Counted from the first letter of the stretch, positions 19,310-32,640 are shown. The stretch is DNA of 64,000 nucleotides from Onchocerca volvulus (GCA_000499405.2 HG738138.1:4018368-4082367), one strand, 5' to 3'. Numbers and translations: made by a program. The notes: generated by a model from the sequence alone, not told the origin.

Positions 19310-22300
19310 CTAGAAGTATCTGAATTCTCCTCGCTTGCCTTGTCGTTGTTTGATGTATTCCGGTGCATCGTCATTCATAATACCCGGACGAGGACTCAAC
19401 GATAAAGACGCTCCACGATGCGGTACTGCATTTCCCTGCGATGACATTCGATCCTGTAAAACAAGATTAAACTTCGAACTTCGATTCTCTAAACAAACAA
19501 AGCATTAAAAATTACCGCATCAGCATCTCCGTATGCATACAAATTTCCTATCTGAAATAGCTTTTAGATTCCTTCAAACAATCATTCAAAATATGATTTA
19601 TGATTATTTTAAAAAATATGAAGTATTACAAACAAAAATACATTCCCGCATATCTACTTTATTGAAATGAAATATTCACCACATGAAGCGTCGGGTCCTG
19701 AGGTGGTAACGATTGAGGAGAACTTCGATCTACGCTCACAACAGACAATATGGTATGCGGGACATAACCAACACGATGATGAACATTTTTGCATTCCCAC
19801 CAATTTTTATTATCGTTTAAAACCTGTAATTCATATTTTTATTTAACTTTCAATTTCAAAGAATTTCTGAATTGAAAAGTAGCAATTTCAGAAATCTGTG
19901 CAAAATTCAACGTCGTCAATAATATGAATCTTCAAAATTTCAAACTTACCTCAAGAAATTCATTTTGACTGACAGTTAATTCTTTCGGATTTTGTGCAAC
20001 TCGAGTATGTGTAACTTGTACGAGTTTGCCATGACGAGCTATAATATCATCTAGAAAAGCTCGTTGCCGTGGACTCTGATCTTGCGAAATTGGTGTGAAT
20101 GATGGAGTCAGATGCTGCTGCTGTTCATTGTCGTTAAATTGAGATTGATAAAGTGGTCGTCGTGACATAGCTGGTGACGGCTGACGTGATGTCCTGCAGT
20201 TTCTTCCAAAAATTGAATTTTCATATTTATTGAAAAAATAACGACAGGTATAATGAGGGTGAGACCAAAGTTTTATAGATAAATAATAAAGAATAAATAC
20301 ATAATTTTAAACAAATTTACTCATTCTGTCTAGCTGTATAACTGCTACCCACTGATCTTTGTTCAGCTTCTTGTGCCATCATTTCCTTCTCAGCTGCTAA
20401 GCGTTGTTTTTCTTGTCTGAAAAGGATATCGGATACAATTTACTAAGAGATATTATTGTCATTTTTCATCCGATGCAGAAGGCAACTTGCAGAATGAGGA
20501 AGTAACTTTTATGATACCATGCCAATTAATTAACAATAAAAGTGCTCGTTCTGCTTAATGGCGATTTTTTCTACAGGTCTTGTAAACTACAAATAGTATG
20601 GTAACCTTTGTCCTTTGTTTCAGTATACATTCCTGCCTAATATAAAATAAAGGTATAATTTTAGTGCTGCTACTCTATTGAAGTGTTTGGTGAAAAATGG
20701 AATCAGTCACTCGGATCCTTGACCTCTCTTAAATCATCTATCATATTTTCGGCATGTGCTACTTTTAAAGCATACAGGATTCTACGCTCATCTTCAATAA
20801 GCCGCCGTTCACGCTCAGCAATTTTCTCCCTTTCAAAATCCAGACGCTCCTTTTCCAGCGACATATGATCCAGATCCATATTTAACTGAAGATGAAGAAG
20901 TTCAAGAAAAAGTTGGCAAAGTTGATATGAAAGAACAATGCTTTTTGTATTCAGATTCTTAATTGAAATAATCAATATAGGGAGAGTCAGATATAGGTAA
21001 TGCCAGTACTCTGAGAGAAATCTCGAGAAAATTTAGTCTTTGCGAGAAGAAGTTCAACAGCGGTATTATGACCAATTTGGAATAAATGTTACACATTATC
21101 ATATCCATAATATTGCAAAATAGTTTCATTTTTTTATCAACGAACAACAAGCCGAAGAAATTCGCCTGTTTGATAAGATGGAAAAGTAATATGGCTTAAA
21201 CTCACAGTTCTTTGCAACTATGCTACAATTACTACGAACAAATATAAACTTTAAATAGAAAGAGCATACATTATCAACAGAATGATCTCTGATTGGTGGC
21301 CGATGAGTGTAGGAATTTTGGGTAGGTGGTGGTGGGGCACTGACACCACGATGAATTGGTTGCGGCATTGGCTGATATCGCGGTGGACTCCGTGGACCAC
21401 CATAGTTATCTGGATAACCATATGGTGCAAAACCATCCAGAAATATAGGTCTATAAGGTTTAGGTAATGGTCCAATCCAATCTTCTCTGCAATTCGATTT
21501 AAAAAATATAGTTTTCTAATAAATCATTTCAATTTTAAAATAATGCGCTAACTTTTAATTCACTTTTAGTTCTTGTTCGATATGTTCAAAATAATTTTGT
21601 AAAACTAAATTGTCTTAAGCGTACAAGAAACATTACGGTTCACGAATAATAGTATTCATGTGTAAAACAAATTATGATTTCGTTAAAAAAAAAAAAAAAA
21701 AAGAAAAAAAAACAGACGGCGCTATTCTCCATGCTTCTCCCATAGCCATCCACACATCGGATTCTCTACTTGTTAAACAATTTTGCAACAATTCGCGAGT
21801 CTCTCGTGAAAGCAGTGGAGAGACGACCTGGAATTACTTTTGAAAGTGATATGTTAAAATTGCTTTAATAATTACCTTTTATTAATTTTATTAATAAAAG
21901 CAGGATTTTTATAGTGAAAATTCATTGTTTGCGTATTTTACCTCACAACAGATATGCCAAAAAAAGACATGTAAAAGAGTTATACTTTATCATTTTATCA
22001 TGCCACCTTCATTTTCTTTACTAAATTCTTTTACATGTCGAGAAAGTGGATAATACATGATACGAATACCACGATAGCCTTCGATAATCGCAAATCATAC
22101 CTGAGGAGCGACGTTTCTTCCGAGACCCCAACGACATGCATCAAGTATGATTGTGAGCGGAGTGAACAGGAAATGCAATAATTCTGGTGCATTCGGCTCA
22201 TGAATGTGATTTTTGAGCTTAGCCTGGTAAGAAATAAATTTTCATGAATAGGTGAAATGAAAAAAAAATTTTAATATCAGTGAATTTTAAGCCTAATCTC

Positions 22301-24092
22301 ACAAAAAAGACTGATGAAAATTTCATTTAAAAAAATTTATAAAATCATTGTTAAAAGGTTTCTTCACAAATCGAAAAGGAAGCAAAAAAAAACCATTTCA
22401 AAGTAGTTTGACAATTTAAAAATAATCTAAATATAGGCGAATTGCTTCTTAGCGTAAAATGAGGAATAACTTGCCAAAATAACCACAATCATTTCAACTC
22501 ACCAATAAATTGAATGACAATTTGAATTTCTGCAAAATGTCAACAAATTCAAATTCTGCGGGAAGTTGTGCACGCATTTGTAAAATACCACTTTGTGGAT
22601 CAATAGGTGTACGTGAGTTCTGCTTACGATGTACACGCTGTCGATGCGTTTGAGCTTCAAGTTCACGTTGAGCAATTGCAGCTGATTGTATACGAGCAAC
22701 AAATCGCTCTATGTCATCGAAACATCGATTTAATGTGTTCTAAATCAAATATTTATAGATGCTTAGGTAGTATAAAATTAAACTGGAAATTTTAGAACTT
22801 CGTGAATTTGAGCAAGTTTCACAGATTTAGACAGAAGTCAATAACCAATCATGAAAAATTTATGAAGACGACATAACATGGAAAGCTGATTTCGACAATC
22901 GAGAGAAAAAATTAATGAAATCTATCTCTTAGGCTTTTAGGAACTAGAAACGAATTTCTTTTTACGTACTGTAAATATCATCATATCATCATGATCATAA
23001 GAGAAATAAGATTTATCATACCGAACAGGATTGCTTCTGATTTCAATCCGTATTGTAATACATAATCAATTACAAGCAAAATCAGTAGTTCTGGTATGAA
23101 TTTACTCAGAAAAATGACTTTGAAGTTATTTTGTTCATAGAAAATACCGATTCTTACCACATCTCTTTCAAACGATTCACTACTGTCAGAACTGGCAGAA
23201 GTATCATCACGATAACCTCGAGAAGGTAATCCTGCAAAAGCAGAGATAACTTAGCATAAGTATCTCCTAGCAATATTTACCACTGTCATTTCAATATTAG
23301 CATAATGTCTAAAACCTATTACAAAAGTTTCATACATAGTAGCCTTTGATTCTGCAATTCTGCAAATTAGGAGCATTTTTTGAGAAAGCTCGTTATGGAA
23401 CAATGGATTCAAATTATGTCGATTTAATTAATAAAACTAGCTTAATTCAAGTATAAAATAATGAAAAAAAAAAGCACCCATCACGAATGGCGGTTGATAT
23501 CCAATCATGAAGCCCGTATCGCGTCGTCCCGTTCTTACTTTTTTGTAATGTCCCGATAGAAATGCCTTTATGTCATCCACAACATCATTTGCCGAGACAC
23601 GATTGCACTGGAAAAAAAAGCTTATCACATTATCTAGTTCATCTAATTGATAAAAATTAAAAGGAAACATTTCCCATTCTCTTTCACTTTATCGCTTTCA
23701 TCGTAATTTCATTACGGACATGAAGAATTTTTTAAAAAAAGTTGTCCTAGAACGTATTAAACTACAAATGAAAATGAAGCTTAATTCTGAAAATATATGC
23801 ACCAAAAGTAAGTCGTCATCTACATTGTTCTTTTAAGAATTTTAAGGATTCAGAGAAAACTAAAAACTTTGTCAGAATTAAAACTACCTGAAAAATATGC
23901 ATTTCGGTAGGATTCAAGCTTCTGCCGCGTTTTTTATCTTCTTTTACGATAAATAATAAAATATTATTATAGACATCGCGGGGATTTGTAGACAAATGCG
24001 CAGTTGGATTTGTTACAAGTTCCATTGGAAATTGTTCTACAAGATCCTAAAACAAAATAAATAAGACGGGAAGATTAAAATTGTTTCACTGA

Positions 24093-24158
<66 letters not shown>

Positions 24159-27100
24159 TGTCTTAGCTCTTCAAGAAACGCAATACGTATAAAATAACAT
24201 CAGTTATTCAATGATTGATTAAAATTTCTAAAAACTCGGAAAATATAATATTTTTGGAGATGAAGAACCTGAACATTACGGATTCTAAATGTTTGTTTAA
24301 AAATTATCATGCTAATACTTAAAAACACAAATTTCGCTTCATCCGAAAATCTTCGAATTTTTCAACAAAATCATTTAGACCACGAAGACATTCGGCATTT
24401 CGAATTTTTCAACAAAATCATTTAGACCATGAAGACATTCGGCATTTCGACTTTTTCAAGAAAATTTGTGCAACTTTTCTCAGATTTTCAACATTCCCAT
24501 TCTAAATACTTTTGCAATGACTGTTTTCATGACTGTATAATAGCTACTGAAGCTTATCAAAGAAAACTTAGAACTCAGAATGTAAAAATATCCCCAGGCA
24601 CAATAGACACACTTCGATTCCAGACTGACTTTCAGTATTCCTGTTTCTCTTTTTCTTGAATGGAACCCTTCTATTCCCCGCAGTTGTCATTTAGCATTTC
24701 AATAACTATCTCGATAAGTTAGGAATTCGAAAAGTCACAAAAGATATGAATAAGTGCGCAATTTTTCGAAATGTTTGGCAATGCTGTAAGTTTTCGAACG
24801 AGAAATGAATGTGTAAAAGAAAGTTGGAGTAATAATAATGCAGAGGAGGGAAAAAGATAGGATGCTTTGCAAAGGTTTGAAATGACCCAAAAGCATCAAA
24901 TGTTACTAGAAGAGGATTTTGCTTGAGCTTAAATTTGACAAACTTACGAAACTTTTGTAACTTATTAATGCAAAAATGAAAGTGAATACACAAAAAGTTC
25001 CCATCTTCTAAATTTTACAGTTTTTCACTTTGCAACACGATACTAAGAATTCCTTCCGTACTACTGGTATAAAACTTTCATGCTGCTAGCATCATAATGT
25101 GTGAAAATAAGCTGAATGTTTTGAAAGTTTAGGGATACAATAAGATAAGTTAATCAAATCAAACTAATTTAGGCAAAGTTAAAAATGAGATCGGGAAATT
25201 CTGATCAAGAAAATTTCAAGAAAATTTGAATACTATTGCTAAAAAAAACTTTGATATTCCAATATTCCAGTATTGATGATTAGTTTTTTTTTTTTTGATG
25301 CAATGGGTCATTATGGTTTCTTCCATATGTACAAAAAGTTGTAGATTTCAAAAATTGAACAACGAATTAGAAAGTGAAACGATTCTTACTCCATTTTCGT
25401 CTTCAACCGAGACAACACTAGGTCGCAATCTGAGTACCATTGGTTGTGCCCAAATTGCACTACTATTTTCCAGCTGCTTCAATTTTCTGACACCATCTTC
25501 CGGATATTGCAAACCGAATTCTCGACCAACAGCAAATGTTGCCAAGTGTTCCACCCAATACGATGGTGTATCACTCTCCACAGCGCTCGGATGACGACTG
25601 CTACCTATGTTTTAGCAGTAAAGTTTAAATGACGAATCAGTCATATCAGTAAGCAAGAGATGATTGAAAATGAAAATTTAAAATGAATCTACCATGAACG
25701 CTCATCGTTGAATTTTCGATCACTCCGTTGTATTGCTGTGGTGGGATGCTATTATATGGCAGTACTGCTGGAGACGGAGCATTCGACGACAACGATCCTC
25801 CACCACGTGAATAATAATACGAACCTGATCCAGATGCTGATGGATGCCGTGAACTGGTCGGATAACCACTGCAAACACAACGTTATTCTATTTTAGTTCT
25901 GTATAATGCGGAACCGAAATTTCAAACTTTGTTGTAAATAAGAAAAACATCGTTTTAAAATAACATTAGTCACAAAATAATCATCTTTACAGGATAAGAC
26001 ATCTTATAAAAGTTTGCTCTAACAATTTCCTGATTAGATTTAAAAAGCGAGGAGGCTTAATTTTTAAAGTTTTTTGGAACTGCAGTTATAAAATCCCATA
26101 TTTCAGTTTAAATATATGGAATTAACAAAGAGATTGACTTTGCCCAAGTATCAAACATTTCTCATCCAGAATACTTAGACTTTCCCGACTAGTAAAACAC
26201 TGCTATCCACCCAGTTTTCTCAATTTCTGTCACGTCATCACATTTCGATGTTTACAAACATCATTCTCAATGGAAGAGTGCAAAAATATAAAACAGATGA
26301 ATAAATATGAGAAAATTTAGTAGAGTGATTTTGCCGCAATAGCGGCAAAGGCGCCTGCCTAAATCAAGTAGTAAAAATTTTCTAATTTGCAGTACCAAAA
26401 GTTAATCATTGAGCTTTTTGGAAAAAAAAAACAATAAACTGGTAGAAATACTTTAGAAACTCAGATAATGACATCTATTCTATATCAGAAGCAAGTTTTG
26501 AAAAGAAATTTGGACATAGAAAAGAAGAGGAATAAAAAGTAGTAATATAATGAAACGATGAAAGTATTCCTTTCCCGTCCATTGGTACTCCTGCTTTCTC
26601 AAAATATTCCATTTCTTGTTATGAAACTGCTGTTATTTCAAAAGTTGCAAATTATTCCAAAATATTTCAAAATTTCAGAACTATTCCAAAAGAGTATTTT
26701 TACGTTCCATTCTTTTCATAGAATGCAGTAGTGCAACTACTGTAGTTACATCCTGGTTGTTACTGTAACTGTTACTGCCTTGTGTTTGGCATTTTTATTA
26801 CAAATTAACAAATTTAATTTATAGGCTATTTCTGTAGCTCTGTTCCAAAGGAAATTTGACAAATCTTTGATTCTCATTTGCAAATTTACTGATGTGCACC
26901 AAAGGAAAAAGAGTCCAATGAACGAACGAATGCAGCGGGTAAACTTTGTGGATAATTTTGGATCACTCATAAAATGAACTGAAAAACTCTTGAAAACCTT
27001 AATGTGCAGCAATTCTATTATTTTCGATAAAATTTAAAAAATGATAAGACTGTCCTTCAACCTTCAACTAGACTATGTACAACACATACAGAATTTGATG

Positions 27101-29614
27101 TCATAAATAGAAATTTTCAGTCTACCTTTCCTTCCCAATGTCATGCACTTCCACCTTAAAAATGTTGAAAAAAAAAAAAAAAGAAAAGAAAAAGAAAAAC
27201 GTAATGCTGAAGCCTCAATGCTTGACCGACAGAAAATTGTCTTCAGCAGATTTACCTGTAGCTGCTGCTTCCAACTTCAGAGATGAATTTAAATTTGACA
27301 AAAACGCTAACATGCAATGTTTTACTGATAAAGCTTTCGAGCTCATGCACAAGTGCAAGAATAATTACTACATGATTTAATAAATCACTTTTTCAAGTAA
27401 TGATCCAATATTCCGACTTCCTACGCTTCTCCCTCAAATTTTGACAATTGCATCATGGATGATCAAGAATACTATTGCAGTATCGTTGCCATGAACCATC
27501 GTTCATGATAACAATATTACAACAATATTCTTGGCAATAATTTCATTGCCGGTATCATTATTTTTAGCAGCTAAGCGAACATTCTTCATAGAAGTCTGGA
27601 AAAAAAATTATAGTTTCATTCAGCTCAAAAATAACATTTCGAAAAAAACAAATCATACTTTTATTGCATAAAATATTTTTTTTTTTTTTTTTGAACAAAT
27701 TCATTCAGTTCCGCTAATAATGAAAAATATCATTTCGATTGTTGAATTTATTCATTTGATCTAGCAAGTGATCGATCAGTTTTACCGGAGATTGAGTACT
27801 GTTCTTAAATTATTCAAAAGCAATGTGACATATGAATCTTAACTAAAATTGCTCCTAACTGAAATTAATAAAAGGTGAGACTTTGATAAAGTTCAATTTT
27901 TCACAAAAATAAATGCTTATGAATTTATGAGCCCAACTTTATCAAAAAAATTTTGTTGATAAGTATGGCAAATCAGTGCTGACAAGTACACGTTTTTGTG
28001 CACTTCTTAGTGAAATTCTTTTCTAAGCTAGCGTAGGAATGTTTATTTCATTCCGTAGTGTTCTTTCTCTCCTACTTACAATAAGAAAAGGTCAAGTTAG
28101 GCTAGGTTAGGTTAAATTTCTATTTTTTTTCTTGTTTAAAAGCCTAAAAATTTTCTGATCAATTCATCAACGAGCAAAAAAATATGAGTTATTGCGTTGA
28201 AAGAAATGAAAGTGAAAAGTATGATAAAGCTATTCCAGATCCCACTAATCCATAACACAAAACTGTCAAAAGAAACGCTTCATCTGGAATAGTCTTTTCG
28301 GAGCAAACTTTTTGATATTAAAAATTATTTTAGTTATTAAAAAAGTTTTAAAAAACCAAAAATCGCTTTAGAAGCAAAGGATTTTAGTGATAATCTTCTC
28401 TTCAGTTATAATGGAAAAACTCGAATATATCCTCTCATAAAAACTAAAATTAATGCTTTGTTAATCATTTTTACAATAATTCGATACAAAAGTTATTCAA
28501 AATAATTCATTTACTGGTGCGTAAGAACCAAAATAGTCCTATCTATCAAATTAAAACAAAGAATCTGTATCATGATCTGTATCATTGCGAAATTATCAAT
28601 GATTTACACGTGATCCGTACTTCCCTTCAGAATGAAACAGGGAGTTGTTAGCAAAAGTCTTATTAACAAGTAATTTGTCAACGCGTTCATACATTAATTC
28701 AAGAAAATCAATAACATTGTGTTTCAGTATTGGATATGACAGCTGCAGTTTGCAAGAAATAATATATCAAACAGACAGCATGCGCATTATATGATTAGAA
28801 TCATGAAATAAAAACAAAATTTGTTCGGCGAAAGCAAAAACAGACAAGAAGTCATTGCCGAAAGCCCTTTTTTTGCTTAACTAATCAGAACTTTTCAAAT
28901 ATATAGAAAACTTCGATAATTAACTAAATAAATAAATATCGACATAATTAAACATTCGGTTATATAATATGTAAATATTTCTGTGGGAATTGCAATCAGT
29001 AATAGTCATGTAATCCAAAAATAGGAACAGTAATTCTCTCAGGAAAAAAGACTCAGAATTTTGCCAGATGAGTTGGCGAACTACAAAACCAGAAATTTTA
29101 AGCAAAGAAGTCATCTTTCCTTCGTCTACTGTTTAAGAGGAAATTTTTGTATATTTTGCATCATATGAATCATAAAATGTGCAATCAACAAGTCATTTGA
29201 ATTGATGAGACTTGAAAAATGTGCAATTTGTTAATTTGAAATTTTGCAAAGTTTTCAAATTTCAAAAATTTTGAAAATATGTGAGTGCCTCCTTGGCTAG
29301 CAAGAAGCTTTTAGAGAATGATCGCGCGATCATTCATATATCGCGAAGAAAATTCAGATCGGAATTTATTAACATAGAGCAAGAGAAATGAATTGCAGGA
29401 TGTACAATTAAGACATTGACTATAAATCTAGGGGGCCTGATAACTTTGGTCCAAATTTAATTTTATTGAATAAAACTTTGAAATTGCGACATACTTGGAA
29501 AATTCGAATGGTACTGGTTGGTGGCGCCTGGGCGTAGGCAGCCCTGATATCGCTTTACGCGTTTTTGACGACAGGATTGGCTTTTGCTGAGTCAGCGACT
29601 GTGTAACATTGAAC
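19310..29614 (-). CDS. EPS8 orthologue (PTB-SH3 adaptor), 5' end missing
   Basis: EPS8 links receptor and Rac signalling to the actin cytoskeleton; in C. elegans it acts at the gut apical surface. Exons read in coding order: 29614-29495, 25868-25693, 25604-25390, 24046-23888, 23607-23478, 23231-23158, 22739-22503, 22223-22101, 21827-21718, 21486-21270, 20885-20724, 20416-20321, 20193-19950, 19823-19680, 19551-19516, 19453-19310 (TAG), about 795 residues. The PTB domain spans 25604-23478 (YWVEHLATFAVGREFGLQYP, DGVRKLKQLENSSAIWAQPM, MHIFQ|CNRVSANDV). A middle region matches EPS8 (VWMAMGEAWRIAP|EDW, PKPYRPIFLDGFAPYG), then proline-rich and charged coiled coil (EKERLDFEREKIAERERRL). SH3 is at 20193-19680 (NEFLEV|LNDNKNWWECKN, GYVPHTIL). 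All junctions keep phase except 20724/20416. The first exon seen starts in mid-codon, so the start lies upstream. The C-terminal actin-capping region of vertebrate EPS8 is not seen. Confidence 0.92.
19680..20193 (-). other. SH3 domain of EPS8
   Basis: Exons 20193-19950 and 19823-19680. The domain begins near LVQVTHTRVAQNPKELTVSQ and continues NEFLEV, then LNDNKNWWECKNVHHRVGYV and PHTIL. The double Trp (WW) and the G(Y/F)VP.(N/T)IL end are hallmarks of EPS8-type SH3 domains. The intron lies between NEFLE and the RT/n-Src region in phase 0. Confidence 0.88.
21966..22039. repeat. 13-bp perfect inverted repeat in eps-8 intron
   Basis: GACATGTAAAAGA (21966-21978) and its exact reverse complement TCTTTTACATGTC (22027-22039), separated by 48 nt, inside the intron between exons 22101 and 21827. 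It could form a hairpin. Function unknown. Confidence 0.75.
24098..24158. repeat. Poly-A tract interrupted by TTTT
   Basis: Two adenine runs of roughly 28 bases each, split by TTTT, in an eps-8 intron just upstream (in coding sense) of exon 24046. On the coding strand they are T tracts. Length in the assembly is unreliable. Confidence 0.85.
24353..24465. repeat. 47-bp tandem repeat, about 2.4 copies
   Basis: The unit starts TCGAATTTTTCAACAAAATC and ends near CATT. Copies start at 24353, 24400 and 24447; the first two differ at one or two bases and the third is partial and diverged. It lies in the eps-8 intron between 25390 and 24046. Confidence 0.85.
28097..28114 (+). repeat. Short telomere-like motif
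   Basis: TTAGGCTAGGTTAGGTTA contains one exact copy of the nematode telomere unit TTAGGC and two TTAGG-like remnants. It is too short to be more than an interstitial trace or chance. Confidence 0.3.
29316..29335. repeat. 20-bp perfect palindrome
   Basis: GAATGATCGCGCGATCATTC reads the same on both strands, with a CG-rich core in AT-rich surroundings, 160 bases downstream (in eps-8 sense) of the exon 29614-29495 donor. It could be a dimeric protein site or a cruciform. Confidence 0.85.
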
Positions 29615-32600
29615 CTGAATATGGAGCAAATTTCGCAAAACTTCTAAAAACAAATGTCACGATGAGTTTAAACGTATATATAGAAACGTTCGTGCATTTT
29701 TCTCTGCACTGCAATTAATCATGGCATTTTAAAAAATAAACCGCTGTTTTGAGTTTTTTTTTTTTTTTTATGGAATAAACACTTCAAAAAAGTCTTGACA
29801 AGTTCTTATAATAATACATGTTAATAATTAATAAATTTGAAGTTTATTCACTGAATAATCAATTGTCCTTCTCTAGTGCACATGATGAAGTGATTTCTTT
29901 ATTATTGCTGTTTTTGCTCTGCTTAGAAGAAATTTTCGAATTTTGAAGTTTAATAGAATAATTAGCAACTTATTGCATCCACTAAGGTATATAACCCCGT
30001 TGCTCAGCGTTACTGATTGATGGAATTGTAGAAAACATGAGTTATTGTGCTCAAGGTAACTCAAAAATATCTACGGAAAAGATGATATTAAAAAAGTATC
30101 CGAGGAGTTAGGAATCAAAATTCTTGGAACAGATTTTGTGTAACAAAATAAGGAAGATTCTATATATATGAGTTTCACCAAAGAAAACATTTTCATATTT
30201 TTGTATGAACACTTCAGTTGTATATGGTTAATTCTTTTTTTAATTAATTTTAGTAACTGATTATTAAAACAATTAAAATACCACAATAATTTGATTATTA
30301 TCAAGGGAAAAATCTTCCATTATCAAAATTTTTATGATTCTCTGTGCTTCTTTCATATTATAAAGGCTATACCATCAAAATCAAAACCATGAATATGTAC
30401 ACAAATTTTGATGAATTTTTTAAAAAATTTAGACAAATTTTCTTGAAAAATTTAGGCCAACGAGGAGATAATAGTGGCCGATTTGTGATGCATGAAGAAG
30501 AAGAAGCTATGTTTATCGTACGGTAATACTGCAGCGCATATCTGATTCGTGAAATGCAAAATCAAAACAAAATTCATGAAAATTGGAGGAAGGGAAGGTG
30601 AACAGAAAAAAAAGAAGGATGAAATCATATTAAACATGATAATTAGAACGAAATTTTGGAGGACAGAGAAAAGCGAAGAGGGAGAAAAGAAGAATGGCAT
30701 ACAATTTCATCAAAATTGTTGATGAAGGAGTCGGATTTTTTAGGTACATACAGAATAGCATATGGAGGGAACAAAAAAATAATTTTTACTAAAATTTGTT
30801 GAAATTTATGCGGTTTCCAAAAATAAAAAATCCAGAAAAAAATAAATATTTTGCTAAAAATTAAGGCTTTTTTCAGCTTAAAGTCATACTGAATAAACAA
30901 GTTGAAGATTAAATTGTTCTTAGTATTTTGAGAAAGAAATTGCAAATTTCAAATATCTTCCTCTTTCAAATATTTACAAAGAAAATTTGAAAATTAGAAA
31001 AGGCATTTGAAAAAATCATAAGGTCTCACCCTGATTCCTGATGCACTGGATATCAAGTACAATCACTAAAGTTTACCTCACCGTTCTGATATTGATTGCA
31101 GTTTAATCATAAAAAATTATGAAAAAATCTGTCGAACTTGCAGGAAGAGAACCATTCCTATCATAGTGGGAAAGAAAGTTTAGGAAGTAATTTATATTCC
31201 TTCTGGGATTATGCAGTACTTACTAACATAATTTTTTTGCTTGAAATAGTTGACATATTCTTGTTGCTACAAATATGTCGGCTATTTCAAGACAACAAAA
31301 ACTCTGTCAATCATCCACAAGCTATTTCTTGAAAATATTTTTGCAATATTTTAAGGATTTACAATTTGAAAGAATATTTTAAATAGTCGAAAAAAAGATA
31401 CTTCGACAAATCTTTTGTTTTTGAGCATTTCGAAATAATATAACAGTGTCATTTAATATGGTAGATGAAACTCCAATACTACCTCAGTCAGATATTCAGG
31501 GGTGAGTTAGTTGAAAAATATTTGGAAATTTCTGAAAATAATTTATAGCTAGCTAGTATTTTGAAATTGAACTTGCTGTCTTCAAAATGGTTGGATTTCA
31601 GATTCTAAGTGGTACTGGTTTTTAATTTTGACTCCACCATAATTCGATGTGAGAAAATTAGCAACAATGGGACGTAGGAGTAGTGCAGGAGCACAGCAGA
31701 ACTTCTAGTATGTCGGAAAATTTAGGTTAAGTTTCAGAAAAGCCAAGATATTGTTTAGTTGATGCCAGACGATTGCAGCATTGCAAACCATCAATGGGTT
31801 ATAAAAAACCTCATCAAGTTAGATTGTAAGGAATGGTAGAAAGTTTGCAGCATTTTGCACTGTTAAGTTTTTGGATACGAAGGCTGGCGATAGAAAGATA
31901 AAGGTACAGAGGTACAGGTGTTTTATTTCTAAAGCGTGTCTTTTATAGAAAGTGCGATGAGGGCTTGGTGAGCGTTTGACAAAGTTTAACTGACGGCAAT
32001 TCTCTCAGAATTCTTTCTATTCTAATCAGCATTGCTGTCATCATTTTAAGTAGCACTTTTTCATCTTCCCACTTCAATAAAATGAGCATTGCAGGATGCA
32101 GCAATCATCGAACAAACTTCTAAAAGCATTATTTCATCATGACTTGTTGTCAGGCAATTGCTGTGCTGCTCCTGTCACCCTGATAAGAAATGATGTAATT
32201 TAAGGATGTGGTTTGCTCTTTTCACATTTCAACGCCAATATACAATGTCTCTTCATGAGCAACAAGTTTTCTTTCCTATATCTAAAGCGATAGATTTTCC
32301 TGCTGTCAAAACTTTGGGCCAACTGATGTTTTATATCTTTGTCATATACAAACAAATTTTGTATCTCAAATAATTGTTTTTTTTTTAAATTATTAAAACT
32401 TATGAAGTTGATTTTCCTAAATAGCTAACAATTGTCGATCTTCAGCATTAGTTCCGGTATCATTGTTCATAAAAGTCCTTGAAGTTGAAATATGAGAAAC
32501 GTAAATTTTGTTAAAGTAGCAGACAAATTAATTTATATAATCAGGCTCGTTTATCGATCACGAGTAGATGAGCCTTAATAAGGATAGACAAAAAATGGCA

Positions 32601-32640
32601 AAGTTTGAAATACATTTACAATGAATTATTGGGCAATACC

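Larger units (their letters stand above)
23478..25604 (-). other. PTB domain of EPS8
   Basis: Exons 25604-25390, 24046-23888 and 23607-23478 encode the phosphotyrosine-binding fold: first strand SYWVEHLATFAVG, helix GVRKLKQLENSSAIWAQ, strands VLRLRPSVVSVEDENG, then LVEQFPMELV, DVYNNILLFIVKEDKKR, MHIFQ and the closing helix VSANDVVDDIKAFLSG. The donor of the last exon is a weak G|GTGCTT, chosen because it alone restores phase with 23231-23158. Confidence 0.88.
25869..29494. other. Long intron near the eps-8 5' end
   Basis: A 3.6-kb AT-rich intron. It contains a plus-strand frame at about 27138-27380 that starts in a poly-A run (KKKKEKKKK) and ends CFTDKAFELMHKCKNN, without splice support. It also holds a telomere-like TTAGGC/TTAGG run (28097-28114) and a 20-bp palindrome at 29316-29335. 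Large first introns often hold regulatory elements. Confidence 0.5.

Noticed and set aside
21126..21475. Several overlapping open frames on both strands
   Set aside because: They are shadows of eps-8 exon 21486-21270, whose true frame reads EDWIGPLPKPYRPIFLDG.
28097..28114. Interstitial telomere array
   Set aside because: Only one exact TTAGGC unit with two partial units; too short to call a telomeric repeat.
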